Below, in pieces: positions 35,705-48,400 of a stretch of 64,000 bases of DNA. This stretch comes from Larix kaempferi (taxonomy: Eukaryota > Streptophyta > Pinopsida > Pinales > Pinaceae), in NCBI GenBank assembly GCA_027924585.1, contig BSBM01000299.1:32092501-32156500 (forward strand), in the 5' to 3' direction. Both the position numbers and the translations under genes were made by a program. Numbering within the stretch: position 1 is the stretch's first letter; each line of letters starts with the position of its first letter. The notes beneath the pieces were generated by a model that saw only the letters and a list, made by a program, of their open reading frames with translations, had not been told where the DNA came from and ran no database searches.

Positions 35705-38190
35705 AATTTAATAAAAGAAAGGTGGCTTGTACCATGTAGATACTTTGCTAACTGTGGTGCTTTCGTGGTAGTGGTTGACTGATGCGTTAATAATGAAAAA
35801 GCTTTGAGAGCATAGTGTAACTTGTTTTTACTACTTGGTACTATAATTTCGATATTAGTTTTGGGTAGATGTTGGTCAAATTGATGATGTGTAAGTTCTA
35901 CGTTTTGATTGTAAGGGTATAAGGTAACAACTGTGTTTAACTTGAATCTCCAAAACTTGATGCATGAATTACTTGGTATTTTCGAAGTGTAAACTCGTTT
36001 TCCTATAAGGGTTAGTGGTTTCAAAATAATCTTAGCCAGTTTTGAGATACGTTGATGTTTTAAACCTGAGAGAGGGTTTTAGTAGAAATCAATATAAACA
36101 TTAATATAAACAACATTCCTATTCTAGCTATACGAATATTAAGAGAAGAAAACACAAAAACCAAACATTGTTTCAGAAATGGGAGAATATATATGTAGAT
36201 ATAATAATTTTGCCCTGAAGGAGCAATCTAAGTTTATCTAAATTATCAAGAACAAATTTCTAGGTTATGGATTTGCTAGGATGTCTAGCACAGGATAGCT
36301 TGGCTAGACTTGCTAGACATTCTGCTGATCATAGCTTTTAAAGTTACATAATCCTAGTTTACAATGTTTTTGTTCCTATCAGAAATCTATATTTAAACGA
36401 TTCAGGAAAAAAGAAAAAGGACCAAAGGTGCTGGGGTAGCATCTTGTGTTAATTATTTAACCTCTATTATAACTTGAAATGTACGATTTAGGATTCGTAC
36501 CTGGTTACTTTGTAACTTGCTCCCTTCCTGTAGTAACCTGCACACTCAAACAATAATTAGTGTAGAGACTTCTGAGCTTAGTTGACCTATTAGAAAGACT
36601 CCTTAGCTAGATAACTTTGGGAATACCATGTTCCTCCCAAACTTGACCCTTGAACCATTTCCTAGTTCTATCTAGATCCCCCCGAGCTTGGATCCAACAT
36701 GCAATGAGAGATAGAGGCCCTAGGTCCACTGCTGGTTCAGATCTGAGAATTATTAGGTGAGGCTGCTTCAACTTCTTGGAGCATAATACTTTTCTTGGAT
36801 TACCATAAGAGAATGATAATAACCAAGAATGATAGATGATCCCCAAACTTGGTATCTTCCCTCTTTAAGTAGGGAAGTCTTTTAATTAGGACTGTTGAAA
36901 TAATTAGTTTCTTTAAATTAAATAATTAATAATTAAAATATATTATTTAATTAAATATCTAGTCCTCTTGAACTAGGACTTTTCCAACTGTTGAACTATA
37001 AGTGATTTTGATTTATGCTCTTAATAATAATTATAATAACAATAATTATATTTCTCTTAACTATTAATACACCATTTTATAATATAAAATAACGCATAAA
37101 TCATATATAAGTTAATTATATTCCATAATTAAATATTGGCACCATTATTATTAAAGCTCTTAATAATAATATTAGCCTTGAGGCCTTTATACATGTTAGT
37201 CATAAAAGACTACTGTTAATTATCTTTTATTTAGTGATGTGCCATCACATGACACTTCTTTTAAATTTGAAGGACAAGGTCCAATCCTTTGGATGGTCTC
37301 GGTCAGTTTGGTTAGGTACCTCTAGTCTCTCTCTTGCATGTCAGATTCCCTCGTTTAACATGGTAGTTCCCGCAGTACTTCATGATAGATAAAAGATGAA
37401 TCATTTAATCAAAAAGGATACATGTGATGAAAGTAAAAGTGCTATTCAGGGTTCTTCCAACTCAACACTTCCAGATCCAGTAACCCAAGTGCTCTTCAAA
37501 GCCTTTTAACTCAACACTCTCACATGGGCATTACGCTAGTGCAATTCCAGAGCCTCTGCTCAACACTAGTGCTAGAATGTGGTTGTGAGGAACATATAGA
37601 ATATTTAAGTTGCCTTAGATCTGGTATTTGTTTATCAAGATTGGAGTGCTCCAAGGCTTAGTCCCAACACTTAATGTACCTCAGGGCTTACTCCTAGTAC
37701 ATAAACATTCTTTTAGGTACATCAGGGCTTATGCCCAGTACGTAGGTTACATGTGTGTTTTTGAGTCCACGCTCAACACACTCATAAGTCAAATCATGTA
37801 AAATCATAGCTCTGCACAGTAAGTAAGAAAAGATAATCTCAGTATATTAGGGTTTGTACCCTTATCAAAGCTGAAGAACATCATTAAAAACATTGGGGCC
37901 TTCTAGCCCAGTATATACTCAAATAAAGAAGTCAGTCATGGACCATGCCCGATATGTCGATATATATATAAAAGAATAAATCATAAGTGCTAGGGCTCAT
38001 GCCCAATAATCAAAATAAAACATAGGTGCCGGGGTCGTGTCTCAATATAACAACAAAATAGTTAGTCCAAAATTCAGGATATTATGATGACGATCGGCCT
38101 CTTCATGAAACCACTCTCTAACACATTGAATGACAATCAAAACATCAATGACGAACACTTAGAGAAGATTAGGGTTATTGTCACACATGG
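35705..38190. other. Unassigned AT-rich stretch with degenerate hairpin-like motifs
   Basis: 36890-37200 is very AT-rich. From about 37660 to 38060 a motif of the form AGGGCTTATGCCCAGTA recurs in at least six degenerate copies, each a small GGGC...GCCC palindrome. No protein is recognised; the minus-strand frame 36607-36846 has no identifiable domain. It ends at the CATGG next to the next LTR. Confidence 0.4.
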
Positions 38191-40129
38191 GGTAACATAC
38201 CGTTTTTGCTGGAAAACATTTTGTGTTAGCAAACATTATTATAACTTTTATTGTAAAGTTTTATGTTGGACAGGTGTCCAAGGATGACTGTAATTTGCAC
38301 AATATATTATTATTAAATAAATAAAATAGGAGACCAACACATAAAAGGACTATTGAAAGAGTGGTTACTGATCCACTAGGTGGAATGGAATCTGGGGTAG
38401 AAGGAAATGGACAAGTGGCAGCATCATGATGCAACTAACTAGTTGTTGGTATGGGAGAACTCCCTTGAAATGTGGTCATAGTGTCCTGAAACATGGGACT
38501 GGAACTTGAGGCTCTTTTATTCCAAACTGACCACTAAAATACCTAGGCAGTCTATATAATAGCCATCAAATATCGAACTGGGGTTCATCACTTTTCCTGA
38601 CGAGGAAATTTACCTTGGGGTTTTGTTGTGTTTGCACCCAAGAGATTTGATGAGGGGATATGCTATGTTCTTCATCATGTTGTGAGTCTGCCAAACTCTT
38701 ATTGAGTTCAGGAGGTTGATGCTGAGTGGAGAAGGAATTTTATTTCAGGAGGTTGATGCTGAGTGGAGAAGGCATTTTTGAGTGTCTTGCTTCTACACAC
38801 TTTCCACCCACTTATTGGATCAGTAATTAGGCTCGGGGGTTCACTATAAGTCAGCAGTTGAGCTGCTTCTTTTGAAGCAGGTTGGGAGGAACAAGCCTGC
38901 TTGGGTGTTTGTCATCCCTATTGTCATCTATAGGTTTTATTGTCTTATCTATTTTTGTATATTTTCAAGTTCTGTTATCTACTATTTTTTACTGTTTATT
39001 TCATAAAGTTTATTTCAGTTTTCCCTGAATAATTTTATAATTCTGTATAAATTGATCTGATTGAATAAAATAGTCTCTGTATTTTTCCCCCTGCAAAAAG
39101 GAACAACATCGTACTCTACTACAGAGATAATTTAAGTAGAATGATTTGATAGGCAAATTGTCGAGATTGATGAAAATAATATCATTGTTTTTATTCTTTA
39201 AAATTTCCTACTGTGAATGGTTAAACTGAGTTAGTATATTCTACAGTTTTCTCATATCTGTATTCATTATAGTAGTGATTTTTATTTCATCAAAACAATA
39301 AATTTATTTCATTTAAATAACAGAGTTTATATTAAATAAAGAAATCATTTTTGCTCTTTATGTTTTGATTTCCATATATTTATTATCAAAGAATATTGTT
39401 TGTATATTTATCGAATTCATAAATGTTTGAGACAGTTTGTAATCAAAACTTAGTACCATCATCGTAGGGTTTAGACCCTAAGGAAAAAGAAGTTAGACAG
39501 TTGCATACAGTATGATTGGAATGGAAAAGATGTATATTTCTAAGTACAAACCGAGCCACGATCGTTACAGACCTTCTCTTGATTTAAATACAAGTTTACA
39601 ATTTACATAATGTGAGATGTACTGTTTGTATAACTAGTCATTTTCAGATATTTTAAACTTGAACGACCTTAAGTCTCGAACCAAGATTCTCACCGATAGA
39701 ATGCCCAACTCTTTATCTCTTCAATTATTGACAAAAGAGATCTACTGAAAAACTGTTGGTCTCTAGTCATAATTTAAATTCTTACGTGTAAGTTGTCACA
39801 AGTACGAAATCACATGCTTTAGCACGAATACTAAGTAAGCCTTGGGGTGTCCGAAGGACCCCTTCATAAATCAACAAAAGCACATTAGTCAAGCAGTCGA
39901 ATCATCATTCATAACAATAACGATAGAAATTGCAATAGTGCAGCAAAGCATAAATAACATCAAAACGTAAATCTGAAATCTTTAGCCGCAAATTCTTTTA
40001 TTAATCAGTATGACATTTAGTACAACGATATAATATTTTATGCATTATTTTATTTCAGCATACATCAAATAAGCAATAAATGTCACGTAGAAAATTTTTA
40101 AATTTTTGTGATTTTTCCGGGATGTTACA
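38191..40129 (+). mobile_element. 5' LTR of the plus-strand chromovirus
   Basis: The first base is mutated (GG instead of TG); the end is GGGATGTTACA. TATA box TATATAA at 38553-38559. It contains two units of a 36-bp minisatellite (GGAGGTTGATGCTGAG...) near 38705-38780. Confidence 0.9.
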
Positions 40130-40131
40130 TG

Positions 40132-40143
40132 TGGTATCAGAGC
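40132..40143 (+). other. PBS of the plus-strand chromovirus
   Basis: TGGTATCAGAGC, two bases after the 5' LTR; complementary to initiator tRNA-Met. Confidence 0.9.
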
Positions 40144-40274
40144 ACAAGTTCAAACTCTAGGCCTGATTGAGGCTCATGCGTGCAAACAGAAAACAAATCA
40201 GAAAGTTTATGTTACTAACTTTTGTAATTTAATTTTTATTTTTGCACAGAACTGATTGACCTTTAATTGCAGGT

Positions 40275-40387
40275 ATGGAAATACCAAAAGAATCAGCAGA
40301 GGACAGATCTCCTCATAATGAACACATTAATAATAACAATACTGAATGAATTTATGTTGAGTTAAACAACCAATCTTCTGAAATTTT
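40275..40387 (+). pseudogene. Gag N-terminal part, 5' of the nested insertion (chromovirus)
   Basis: ATG at 40275 opens a frame with one TGA at 40347-40349 that runs up to the nested element. When the nested element and one copy of its ATTTT duplication are left out, the same frame continues at 54924 into a charged, coiled-coil-like stretch (LKSELKAVKEENERI). This identifies 40275 as the probable gag start. Confidence 0.65.
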
Positions 40388-41317
40388 TGTTACACCGTAA
40401 TCTTCCACCCTGTGAGCATCAACATTGTTTGGCCTGTAGGATCCATTTTAGTGACTCAGATCCACTTATATCCTTTAGAGATATCATTTTGCCCTATTTT
40501 TATTCCTACCTATGTGTTGCATCACTATAGCATGCGTACCCGCGAGTTGCATCACTATAGCCTGCAAGTATCAAGTAAAATGGTAAAAACCACTATTAAT
40601 TACTTTTTACTCCCAAAAAGCAGTCATTGGGTGACCTTTGGCTCTCCATCTGCCCGAGTAATGCCTTGATGTGTCCTTTCACCTACCTTTGAGAGGACTA
40701 TATATTGAGCACATATGGCTTATGGACGGGAGGAAGAAGAGAATTGCAAGAGAACTCTAGTGGATTTTTGCCCTATCTTGAGTCTGCACTCATTGATCCT
40801 TGTAGTTGTGAAGCATTTATGTTCGCCTTCCAAACTCCTTTCTAGTTTGAGTTTTCCATTCATGGAGGATTGAAGTGGTGGAGGCACAATTGGATTGATC
40901 TAGATCTTAGTTCAGATTGGTTGCCGACAAGAGGTCGTATCACTTTGTACTTCTTCTTGTTCATTAATAAAAATACTCATATTCTCGTCCATTCATGGTG
41001 TGAATGTCATTTATTATACATTGGGTTACATTTTCTTATGATATTATGGACCATTGTTATTGATAATGTTAATGTCATTTATATATTATTTGTATTTGTT
41101 CTATATTGGCTGTCGAGACTAATTTGTAAATTTCAAGTGCATGGATTGAAAGCTCCAACGGGGATCTACATCAAACGTTTGGATCGAGGTTGGTTACATT
41201 TCTCCATTATCTTAATATTTTCATTTATAATAGCCTTGTTTTGAGAATTGAGTCGATTTATGGTAGTCATCTGTCTATTGTGGTATTCCCAAGCAATAGT
41301 GAGTTTTCTCCAATACA
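40388..41317 (+). mobile_element. 5' LTR of the Tat-like element
   Basis: TGTTACACC...CTCCAATACA. TATA-like TATATAT at 40699-40705. A duplicated GTTGCATCACTATAGC block lies at 40516-40563. The frame 40870-41244 covers LTR sequence and has no domain. Confidence 0.9.
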
Positions 41318-41321
41318 GAAA

Positions 41322-41339
41322 TGGTGACTCCGCTGGGGA
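41322..41339 (+). other. PBS of the Tat-like element
   Basis: TGGTGACTCCGCTGGGGA, four bases after the LTR. It differs from the tRNA-Met-type PBS of the other elements here and resembles the tRNA-Arg-type sites of Tat-lineage elements. Confidence 0.75.
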
Positions 41340-42879
41340 AAACATCCATGTTTGGGAAATTTTTTGAGCATTAGTCCATGATTAGAGTTGTTATTTATCG
41401 AAGCTCTGTGTCACTGAATGGCCGTTAAGATACACCATAGAAAACTGGCTTTTTCTGAGCCTCTAGACTCTTTATTTGCCCATTTGCCTTTCCTCACGCG
41501 TGGGCTAGCTTAGTTCTGCCCGTGTCTACCCGCCTCTGTTTACTCTACTGCTCACGGGTACCTGCAGGTATTTCTTCGACAATAGCGTGTAACTATGGCT
41601 TTTGTTGGTTTATGGCTATTGGTTGTTGCTAGGTGAGTTTGGTTGGTTCTTGAGTCTTTGTTGGCCTCTTTTTTGACTATTTCATGCCTTGGTTGTGACC
41701 AGAACTCTTCGTTTCTCTTGGTTGAGCCTTCTTGGTTTTTTACCAATCTTTGGTTTTAGCCTCTTGTTTTTTTCCTTTTGAGCTCTTTCCTTTGGCTGAG
41801 TCTTGTTGTTTAGGATCTGCTGGGTTGTCTTAGTGATCTTCTCAGCACTTTAATGATTGAATAGTAGGATTTTGCTTGCATTTTTTCATTCCATTTATAT
41901 TTAAAAAATAAAAAAATATACATCTAGTTTTTTCCATTTTCCTTCTTGTTTATAAGTGAAAATACAAAAATATTTTACTTTCATGTACTGCATATTGCAT
42001 TGAGTGCTTGTTGCCTTCATTTTAGGTTCTTCTTATGCATCAAAAAGATAAAAGATTGCATCTTTATTTCAGAATTGTTGGTTGATTTTGCATATTAGTG
42101 ACATTGTTTTATTGGATAGATGAGTCTAGGTTTGGACAATTTTGCATACTATTGAGTCTACACATCACTAGTTTCACGATCATATCCCTTGAGTAACCAC
42201 AACCACTAAAATTAATGCTTAATCATTAAAATTGATTAGACTGATTTTATTTATAGGGTACACCAACTAGCATAGGTTTAGAGTCTTGGAATAGATCATT
42301 GTGAATTAACAATCCAAGACTACTAGACAAAACATTAGGTGTCTGACTAGGGAGTGGAGGAATCCATGGTATAGATTGGTGTTCTCAGGAAGCTCTACTC
42401 AAGCCAGATTTAAGCACGAGGTCACGGGAGGTTGGTTGAAGAGATATCCCTCTGATACCGGCTGAATGTGGGAGATATATCCAGGATTTGTTCATATTTG
42501 GGGGTACCGGAGGTTCATCCTCTTGTGCTTTGGGATTAGCTACACTGCCCATACAACAGGTCCCACCTATGACTGTCCCCCTGAGCATTGGTTATATTGC
42601 GGTGAACATAGTTGCCTCACCTAGGTATCGAACAGGGTATTTGCAGTGGTTATGTTGTTTGTGTCCTGAGTCAGATAGGGATTGGACAGCATAGTTGTGT
42701 TCGTGCAGTGGACTTGACCCTGTCGACACAATGAAGCCTGGGTGTCTCTATAACCGATTTTGTTACCTCCAGCTATAGTTTGGGAGTCTGAAGCCTCTCC
42801 TAGGGGAGACATACCGGCTCTAGTGTCGGGAGCTCATTTAGCCTCTCTGTTTGTCTACTCTTGGCTATAGTTTCTCTAG
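41340..42879 (+). other. Untranslated leader of the Tat-like element
   Basis: 1.5 kb without recognised coding sequence; short frames on both strands only. Long leaders are common in this lineage. The stretch 41480-41570 contains ACCCGC/GCGGGT-type words also seen at 51690-51775 and in the LTR. Confidence 0.5.
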
Positions 42880-45265
42880 GTGTGTTCTTTTGATTTACTG
42901 TTTTTGATCGATAGTTGGCCTTTAGGGGATGTTGTGACTTCCTCCGGAGATATTGTGGCACAGAGCCCTACTCTCTGCCAGTCCCGTCGGTTGGCTTGTT
43001 TAAATCCAACCGAGGTTGCACACCGTATTGCTAGAGGACGCCGGAGGACTCCCTTTGAGTCTTCAGATTCTTATGTGACTTACATTGAAGACTACATGGC
43101 TGCACATCCCAATATTGGGCAAGATACTTTGACTCCTTCGGTTAGAGTTGAACATACTTCCGATCCCCATACTCCTCATGAGGATTGGGGAGGTGATCCA
43201 CTTGAGACTCAACCTGGTACTGTTTGGCCTAATCCACTGACCGGGATCCATTTGATCCTTCGAATCCAGATAATTATCTTTATGGAATGCCTGACTTACC
43301 CAAGGATGAAGAACCAGACGATCCTTTTGTTCCTTCGTTTCCACGCAATTATAGATATGGGATGTCTGAGACTCGTGATGATACTGGCCCTATGATCAAC
43401 CCCACCGCACTCTCTTTTGGTATTCCTAGTCATAGTATTATCGAACCTTCCACTACGGTTTGTACTCACACTGGCATTAGTCAAAGTGTTAGCCATACTA
43501 TACCCACTGTGGGCACTACCCTCGCTGGGGGCACTACGTTGTCCACCCACTCACATAGTATGGGGACTGGTCAGATTCCTAACAATGCTAATGTTGGAAC
43601 ATGACCACCTCCTAGGAATACCCAACCTAACCAGATTGTTGTTCGGAATATGACTCGCCATCCAGAACCTAATACATGTGTCGTTACTCGTCAACCCAGG
43701 ACTACTTTGCACATGATAATGTTCCTCCCAACCACGGGGGTGGACACATACCGCATACTTTTGTGTCCACTGCCGCCACTAGTAATGCTAATGTATGGGG
43801 TGGGAATATTTCCTATCCACATGGACATCACACCACCAACCCTACTACTAGTCACACCCATATTGGAGCCGGGAATGCTTCTCATGCTTTTGGTCACCAC
43901 ACGACTGCTCAAGCTAATCCTAATATTGGGGGTGGGAACATAGCATACCATTACGGTCATTACAACATGGTTCCTGCTATGAATAGTACATACATGCCGC
44001 ATACTCATGGTGGCAACCTTTACTACAACACAGTCGGTGCTGGCCACCAATATCACCCACCACCCCAATATGGTGCTCAAAACACAAATATACTTGCTTA
44101 TTCTCAAATGGGTCCGGTAGGGGGAGGTTATCAATCTTATGGCCATGGGAAAGCTTACAGTCTGTTAGGTCCTCATTATCAGCAGTTTAATCCTCATGGT
44201 CAAGCTTTTGGTCCATCTTATAACACAGTTCTATTTAACCAACCTTTTATGGGAGCTTATAATTAAGCTTTCCAGCCTCAGCTCTCGTTCCTTGCACGCT
44301 TGAATCTCCCAGATATTTTGAATCTCACAAATGATCCAGTGTGTCATGACCCTACTTGGCCCCCGGTCCCTATCAAGCTCCCTTCGAACATTCCAAAGTT
44401 TTAGGGGAAAAGTGGTGAGAACCCGGGAGATCATGTCACAACGTTTCACCTTTGGTGCTTCTCCAACTCTTTGAATCATGATTCCATTCGATTACGCCTA
44501 TTTAAATGCACCCTCATGGGGGCAGCCGTGAAGTGGTATGTAGAGTTTCTCGGAAACACCTATAGGGTATTCAATGAGATTGCTTTGGTTTTCTTAGACC
44601 ATTTCCAGTTACCGGTTTGTTATGACACTGGTACTGAGTTGTTGTCCACCTTTCGTCAGAATAAGGCCACACATATTTCTGACCACGTTCAAGAGTGGCG
44701 TCGGTGAAAGAGATTAGTGAAAGCCAACATTCCTCCAGAGTTCCTGTTGGAATGGTTCCTCAAGTCTTTACTTCCATACATTGCTAAGGATGTTTCGATG
44801 TCCGGCATTGTGACTGAAGAACAAGATATCTTGAAAGTCCAGCAGTTAGATCTACTTTATTCTCAGTCTGGCAGTTTGTATGACATTATTCTTGATGCAA
44901 CGAGAACAAGACATGAGCCTATGTTAGTTCCTGGACCACATGCTGATGGCATTGTGGGGTCTGCATGCACTCGCCCTGTAGACTTAGTAGCTAATCAAAT
45001 GCAAAATTTGTCGCTAAACCAGTCTGCTCCTGGATAGGTTCACACCTTGTCCACTTCCACTCCATCGTCTAATGTACACAATGTGCAATCAACGAAACCG
45101 TCAGGTAACTAGCAACTTGGTGGTAAGAAAAAGGGGAAAAATAATCATAGGGGTGGAAATAATGGAAGTAATAACAATAGAAATCGTAATGCTCCTCGTA
45201 AAGAGAATGCCAACCCTTCTCAGGAAGGAGGTAATGCTGGTGAGGATCGTAAACCTAGGTGTAAG
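42880..45265 (+). pseudogene. Gag (Tat-like element)
   Basis: The N-terminal part (42880-43290 and 43287-43604) is shifted in frame twice. 43676-44266 encodes a Gly/His/Asn-rich stretch with repeated GGGNI and HHTT words. The capsid-like domain follows: SGENPGDHVTTFHLWCFSNS, LMGAAVKWYVEF, STFRQNKATHISDHVQEWRR and PPEFLLEWFLKSLLPYI. A basic, Asn-rich linker leads to a zinc-knuckle-like KLCGEDHLTDLCP, whose first Cys reads Tyr. Stops at about 44264 (TAA), 44402 (TAG), 44705 (TGA), 45035 (TAG) and 45107 (TAG) lie in one otherwise continuous frame. Confidence 0.75.
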
Positions 45266-47866
45266 GTGAAATTCCCTTACAAGCTTTGTGGGGAAGATCA
45301 TCTTACTGACTTATGTCCTCGAATTGAAGAAGCATCAAATAATTTGGCACAAAGCCCAGCTGTGTTGAAGGATACCCTTCCTCGTCATCAAAACATCGCT
45401 TTGCATGCTCCCACCACTGGTTATGGTACTAATGAAACATCAACAGATTCTTCCAATACTAGTGGTTATGGATGTGTGAATATGGTTCAGTCGGAGGTTT
45501 ATGTTGCTACTCGTCAGCGCGATTATGGTGCACCACAACCTCATTTGGGGAGTGAGCCTACCCCTCCTCTTGACAATTCCTTGCATATCGAGAAGCCTTC
45601 CATTATGCCGTGGATACCGAAAGGTGTTCTCAAGTGCTCCACACATAATCCTAATGCTCGAGCCGCCCAGAACTACTCCATCATAGAAGATTTGGGCCAA
45701 ACTCGGTGTGCCATGTTGGCTCTTGAAGTTTTGCAAGCCTGTCCTTCTCATAAGCATGCCCTTTTGAGTGCGTTAGGAGTTCAGGATGGGGGAAATCCTA
45801 GTGCTATCAAATTCGATACTACTGATGTCCATCCTCACTTACCTTACCACGTGGCTTTTCAAATCCAGGTGGTTTTCCTTAAGCGCTTCATCAAACGTAC
45901 TATGGTTGATGAAGGTGCCTCCGCGTCAATAATGTCGTTAGCTTGTTGGAAAGCTCTTGGATCTCCTCCTCTACTCGTGTCTAGAACTACACTCACTGCA
46001 TTCGATGGTAGATCTTTTACGCCGCATGGAATTATCCCTTCCCTTGTTGTCTCCTTGCGAGGTATGTCCATGCCTATTGAAGTCGAAGTGGTTGATGCGC
46101 CCATCGACTACAACCTTTTACTGGGTCAGAACTGGATGTACACTATGAAGGCTGTCGCGTCTACTGTATTTAGAATTATTTGCTTTACCCATGAAGGAAA
46201 TATTGTGATGATCAATCAACTGGATTTTGTTGGCACTCCTTCCAAAGCATCCACGGGATCTGTAGTCTCGCAAGTTTCCATTTCTCAGCCGGCAACTGGG
46301 AACATAGGTGTTGGAATGTACCCTTCATTGATGGGAACACATAATCTTTCTGCACCTGTGAATTTTATTGGAACCATTACCGACAATGCGCCTCCTCCTT
46401 CGAATAATATGTTATTCCGGACCCCCTATTTAGATGATCCATGGATTTTACCATCCACGAGTTCCACATCTGGAGACATTGCGCAGGTCGGGATTCCTAT
46501 GCCTTTATCTATAGAGGAGCTCGCTTACAATCATATCCAACAAACCACTACAGATCCGGATCTCTCTTCTTCCCAGACAGTTGAAGAAGATCTCGTTACG
46601 CTGCCAGTTTGGGTAGCCAACTCATCTTGCTCCCACGATTGCCTTGATGATACTTTTCCATCTGATGAAGCTATTCTCGAGGCCATGTGTGGTAGTGAGA
46701 GGCCTTGGGAAGATATGCACCATCGCTCTTATTTCCTTCCCAACCTCGAGCTCGTTGAGCAGGAGGAGTTTAGGATGACTCTAGCCAAGATGGTTGGTCA
46801 CCCTGTGACTCTTTTGCAGTCGCATGATGTTTTTGCGAAGGGGAATATGGCCAATATTTCCCCAACCACTTCGATCAACATCTCCCGCACTCCCGGAAAG
46901 ATTGAGAACGTTTATGTCGGTGCCGATTGCACTCTTGAGGAGATTTCTATTTACACTGACTTGTTTACCGAACTCCAGGAAGCTTTCACCTGGTCATATG
47001 AGGAGATGCCAAGAATAGACCCCCACATTGTTGAACACAAGCTTAGAGTGTGTCCTGATGCTAAACTGGTTCAACAACGCTTACATGCTGTGAACCCTAG
47101 GAAGGCAGTTGCTATTAAGGTAGAGGTGGTGAAACTACTCAAAGCTAGTTTCATCTACCCTGTTCCCCTTACCGAATGGGTGTCAAATCCCGTTCCTGTG
47201 GATAAGAAGATGGGAATGATCCGTGTATGCACTGATTTTATAGATTTGAACCGTGCATGTCCGAAAGACAACTTCCCCATGCCATTCATTGATCAAATAT
47301 TGGATGCTTGTGCGGGGAGTGAGATTTTTTCATTCATGGACGGATTCTCAGGTTATAATCAGATTCAAATCAAACCCACGGACCAACATAAGACGGCATT
47401 TATTTGTCCATGGGGAACATTTGCATATCGAAAAATGCCCTTCGGCCTTAAAAACCCCAAAGCTACTTTTCAGCGAGCCATGACCTATGACTTTCACGAT
47501 CTTAAGATGATTATGGATTTTTTCTTGGATGATCTTGCTGGCCATTCTTGCAAGAGAGTGGACCACCCCAAGCACCTCAGTATGATTCTCGAACAATGTA
47601 TCCACTACAAAATTCGATTGAATCCAAACAAATGCATCTTCGCTGTTAGGACTGGTCTCCTTCTAGGATTCATAGTTTCTAGGGAAGGTATTAGAGTCGA
47701 TCCTCTCAAAGTTGAGGCAATACTTCAGTTGCCTTCTCCGCGTAATCTGTTACAACTTCAGAGCCTCCAAGGGAGATCTACTTTTCTGCGTCAGTTTATG
47801 GCTAACTATGCTAGTATTACTAAAGGTTTCGCACACCTATTGAAGAAAGACACATCTTTTATCTGA
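45266..47866 (+). pseudogene. Protease and reverse transcriptase (Tat-like element), open frame of 866 codons
   Basis: The longest open frame in the window. After the zinc-knuckle remnant and a linker (KGVLKCSTHNPNARAAQNYS), the aspartic protease motif reads MVDEGASASI near codon 212, with YNLLLGQNWM further on. The RT starts near codon 570: PVPVDKKMGMIRVCTDFIDL, RACPKDNFPMPFIDQILD, MDGFSGYNQIQI, MPFGLKNP. The catalytic box is MDFFLDDLAG, so FLDD instead of the usual Y-x-DD. The frame stops at a TGA at 47864 where the family usually has Trp. It is a polyprotein segment; the same frame continues into RNase H. Confidence 0.9.
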
Positions 47867-48400
47867 GATGAGTGAGCCCAGTAGTCTTTCGACGCCCTTA
47901 AGAAAGCTTTGGTATCGGCCCCTGTGCTTAGTCCGCCAGACTTTACACGATATTTCATTCTTTATGTGGCCATGTCTCAAGAGACTATTGGCATGGTCTT
48001 GGTTCAAGTAGATGATGCGCTCGTCGAGCATGTTATCTATTATCTCAGTTGAAATTTAGTAGACGCTGAACTAAGGTACACCCACGTAGAAAAGATGGCA
48101 CTTGCGATCGTCCACGAAGTCCAGCAGTTACGGCATTACATTTTGCTTCGAACAACCACCGTTGTAGCTCACATCAATCCATTTCAGCTCATGCTATCAC
48201 GACTCCTTATCGGGGGTAAGTATAATAAATGGATTGTGATACTTCAGGAATTTGATCTCGATTTTGCTTCGGCAAAATCAGTGAAATTATTGGGGTTTGT
48301 AGAGCTTATGTCGGACCTTCCACGGCTTGATGAGGATGTCATTCATGGAGATTCCTTTGTGTGTGAACACTTATTTCTTATCTCGACTGAGGACCCTTAG
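47867..48400 (+). pseudogene. RNase H, first copy (Tat-like element)
   Basis: Continues the RT frame after closely spaced stops. The region reads SFDALKKALVSAPVLSPPDF, LYVAMSQETIGMVLVQ, then ELRYTHVEKMALAIVHEVQQ and LRHYILLRTTTVVAHINP. The first and third catalytic acidic positions are hard to see, as in other degenerate Tat-lineage RNase H domains. TGA at 48050 (former CGA) and TAG at 48398 interrupt it. Confidence 0.65.

Noticed and set aside
36607-36846. 79-codon minus-strand frame
   Set aside because: No recognisable family; length expected by chance in this composition.
40870-41244. 124-codon frame (and counterpart 54633-54845)
   Set aside because: Lies inside the LTRs of the Tat-like element. 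The 3' copy is broken at its start, so coding is unlikely.
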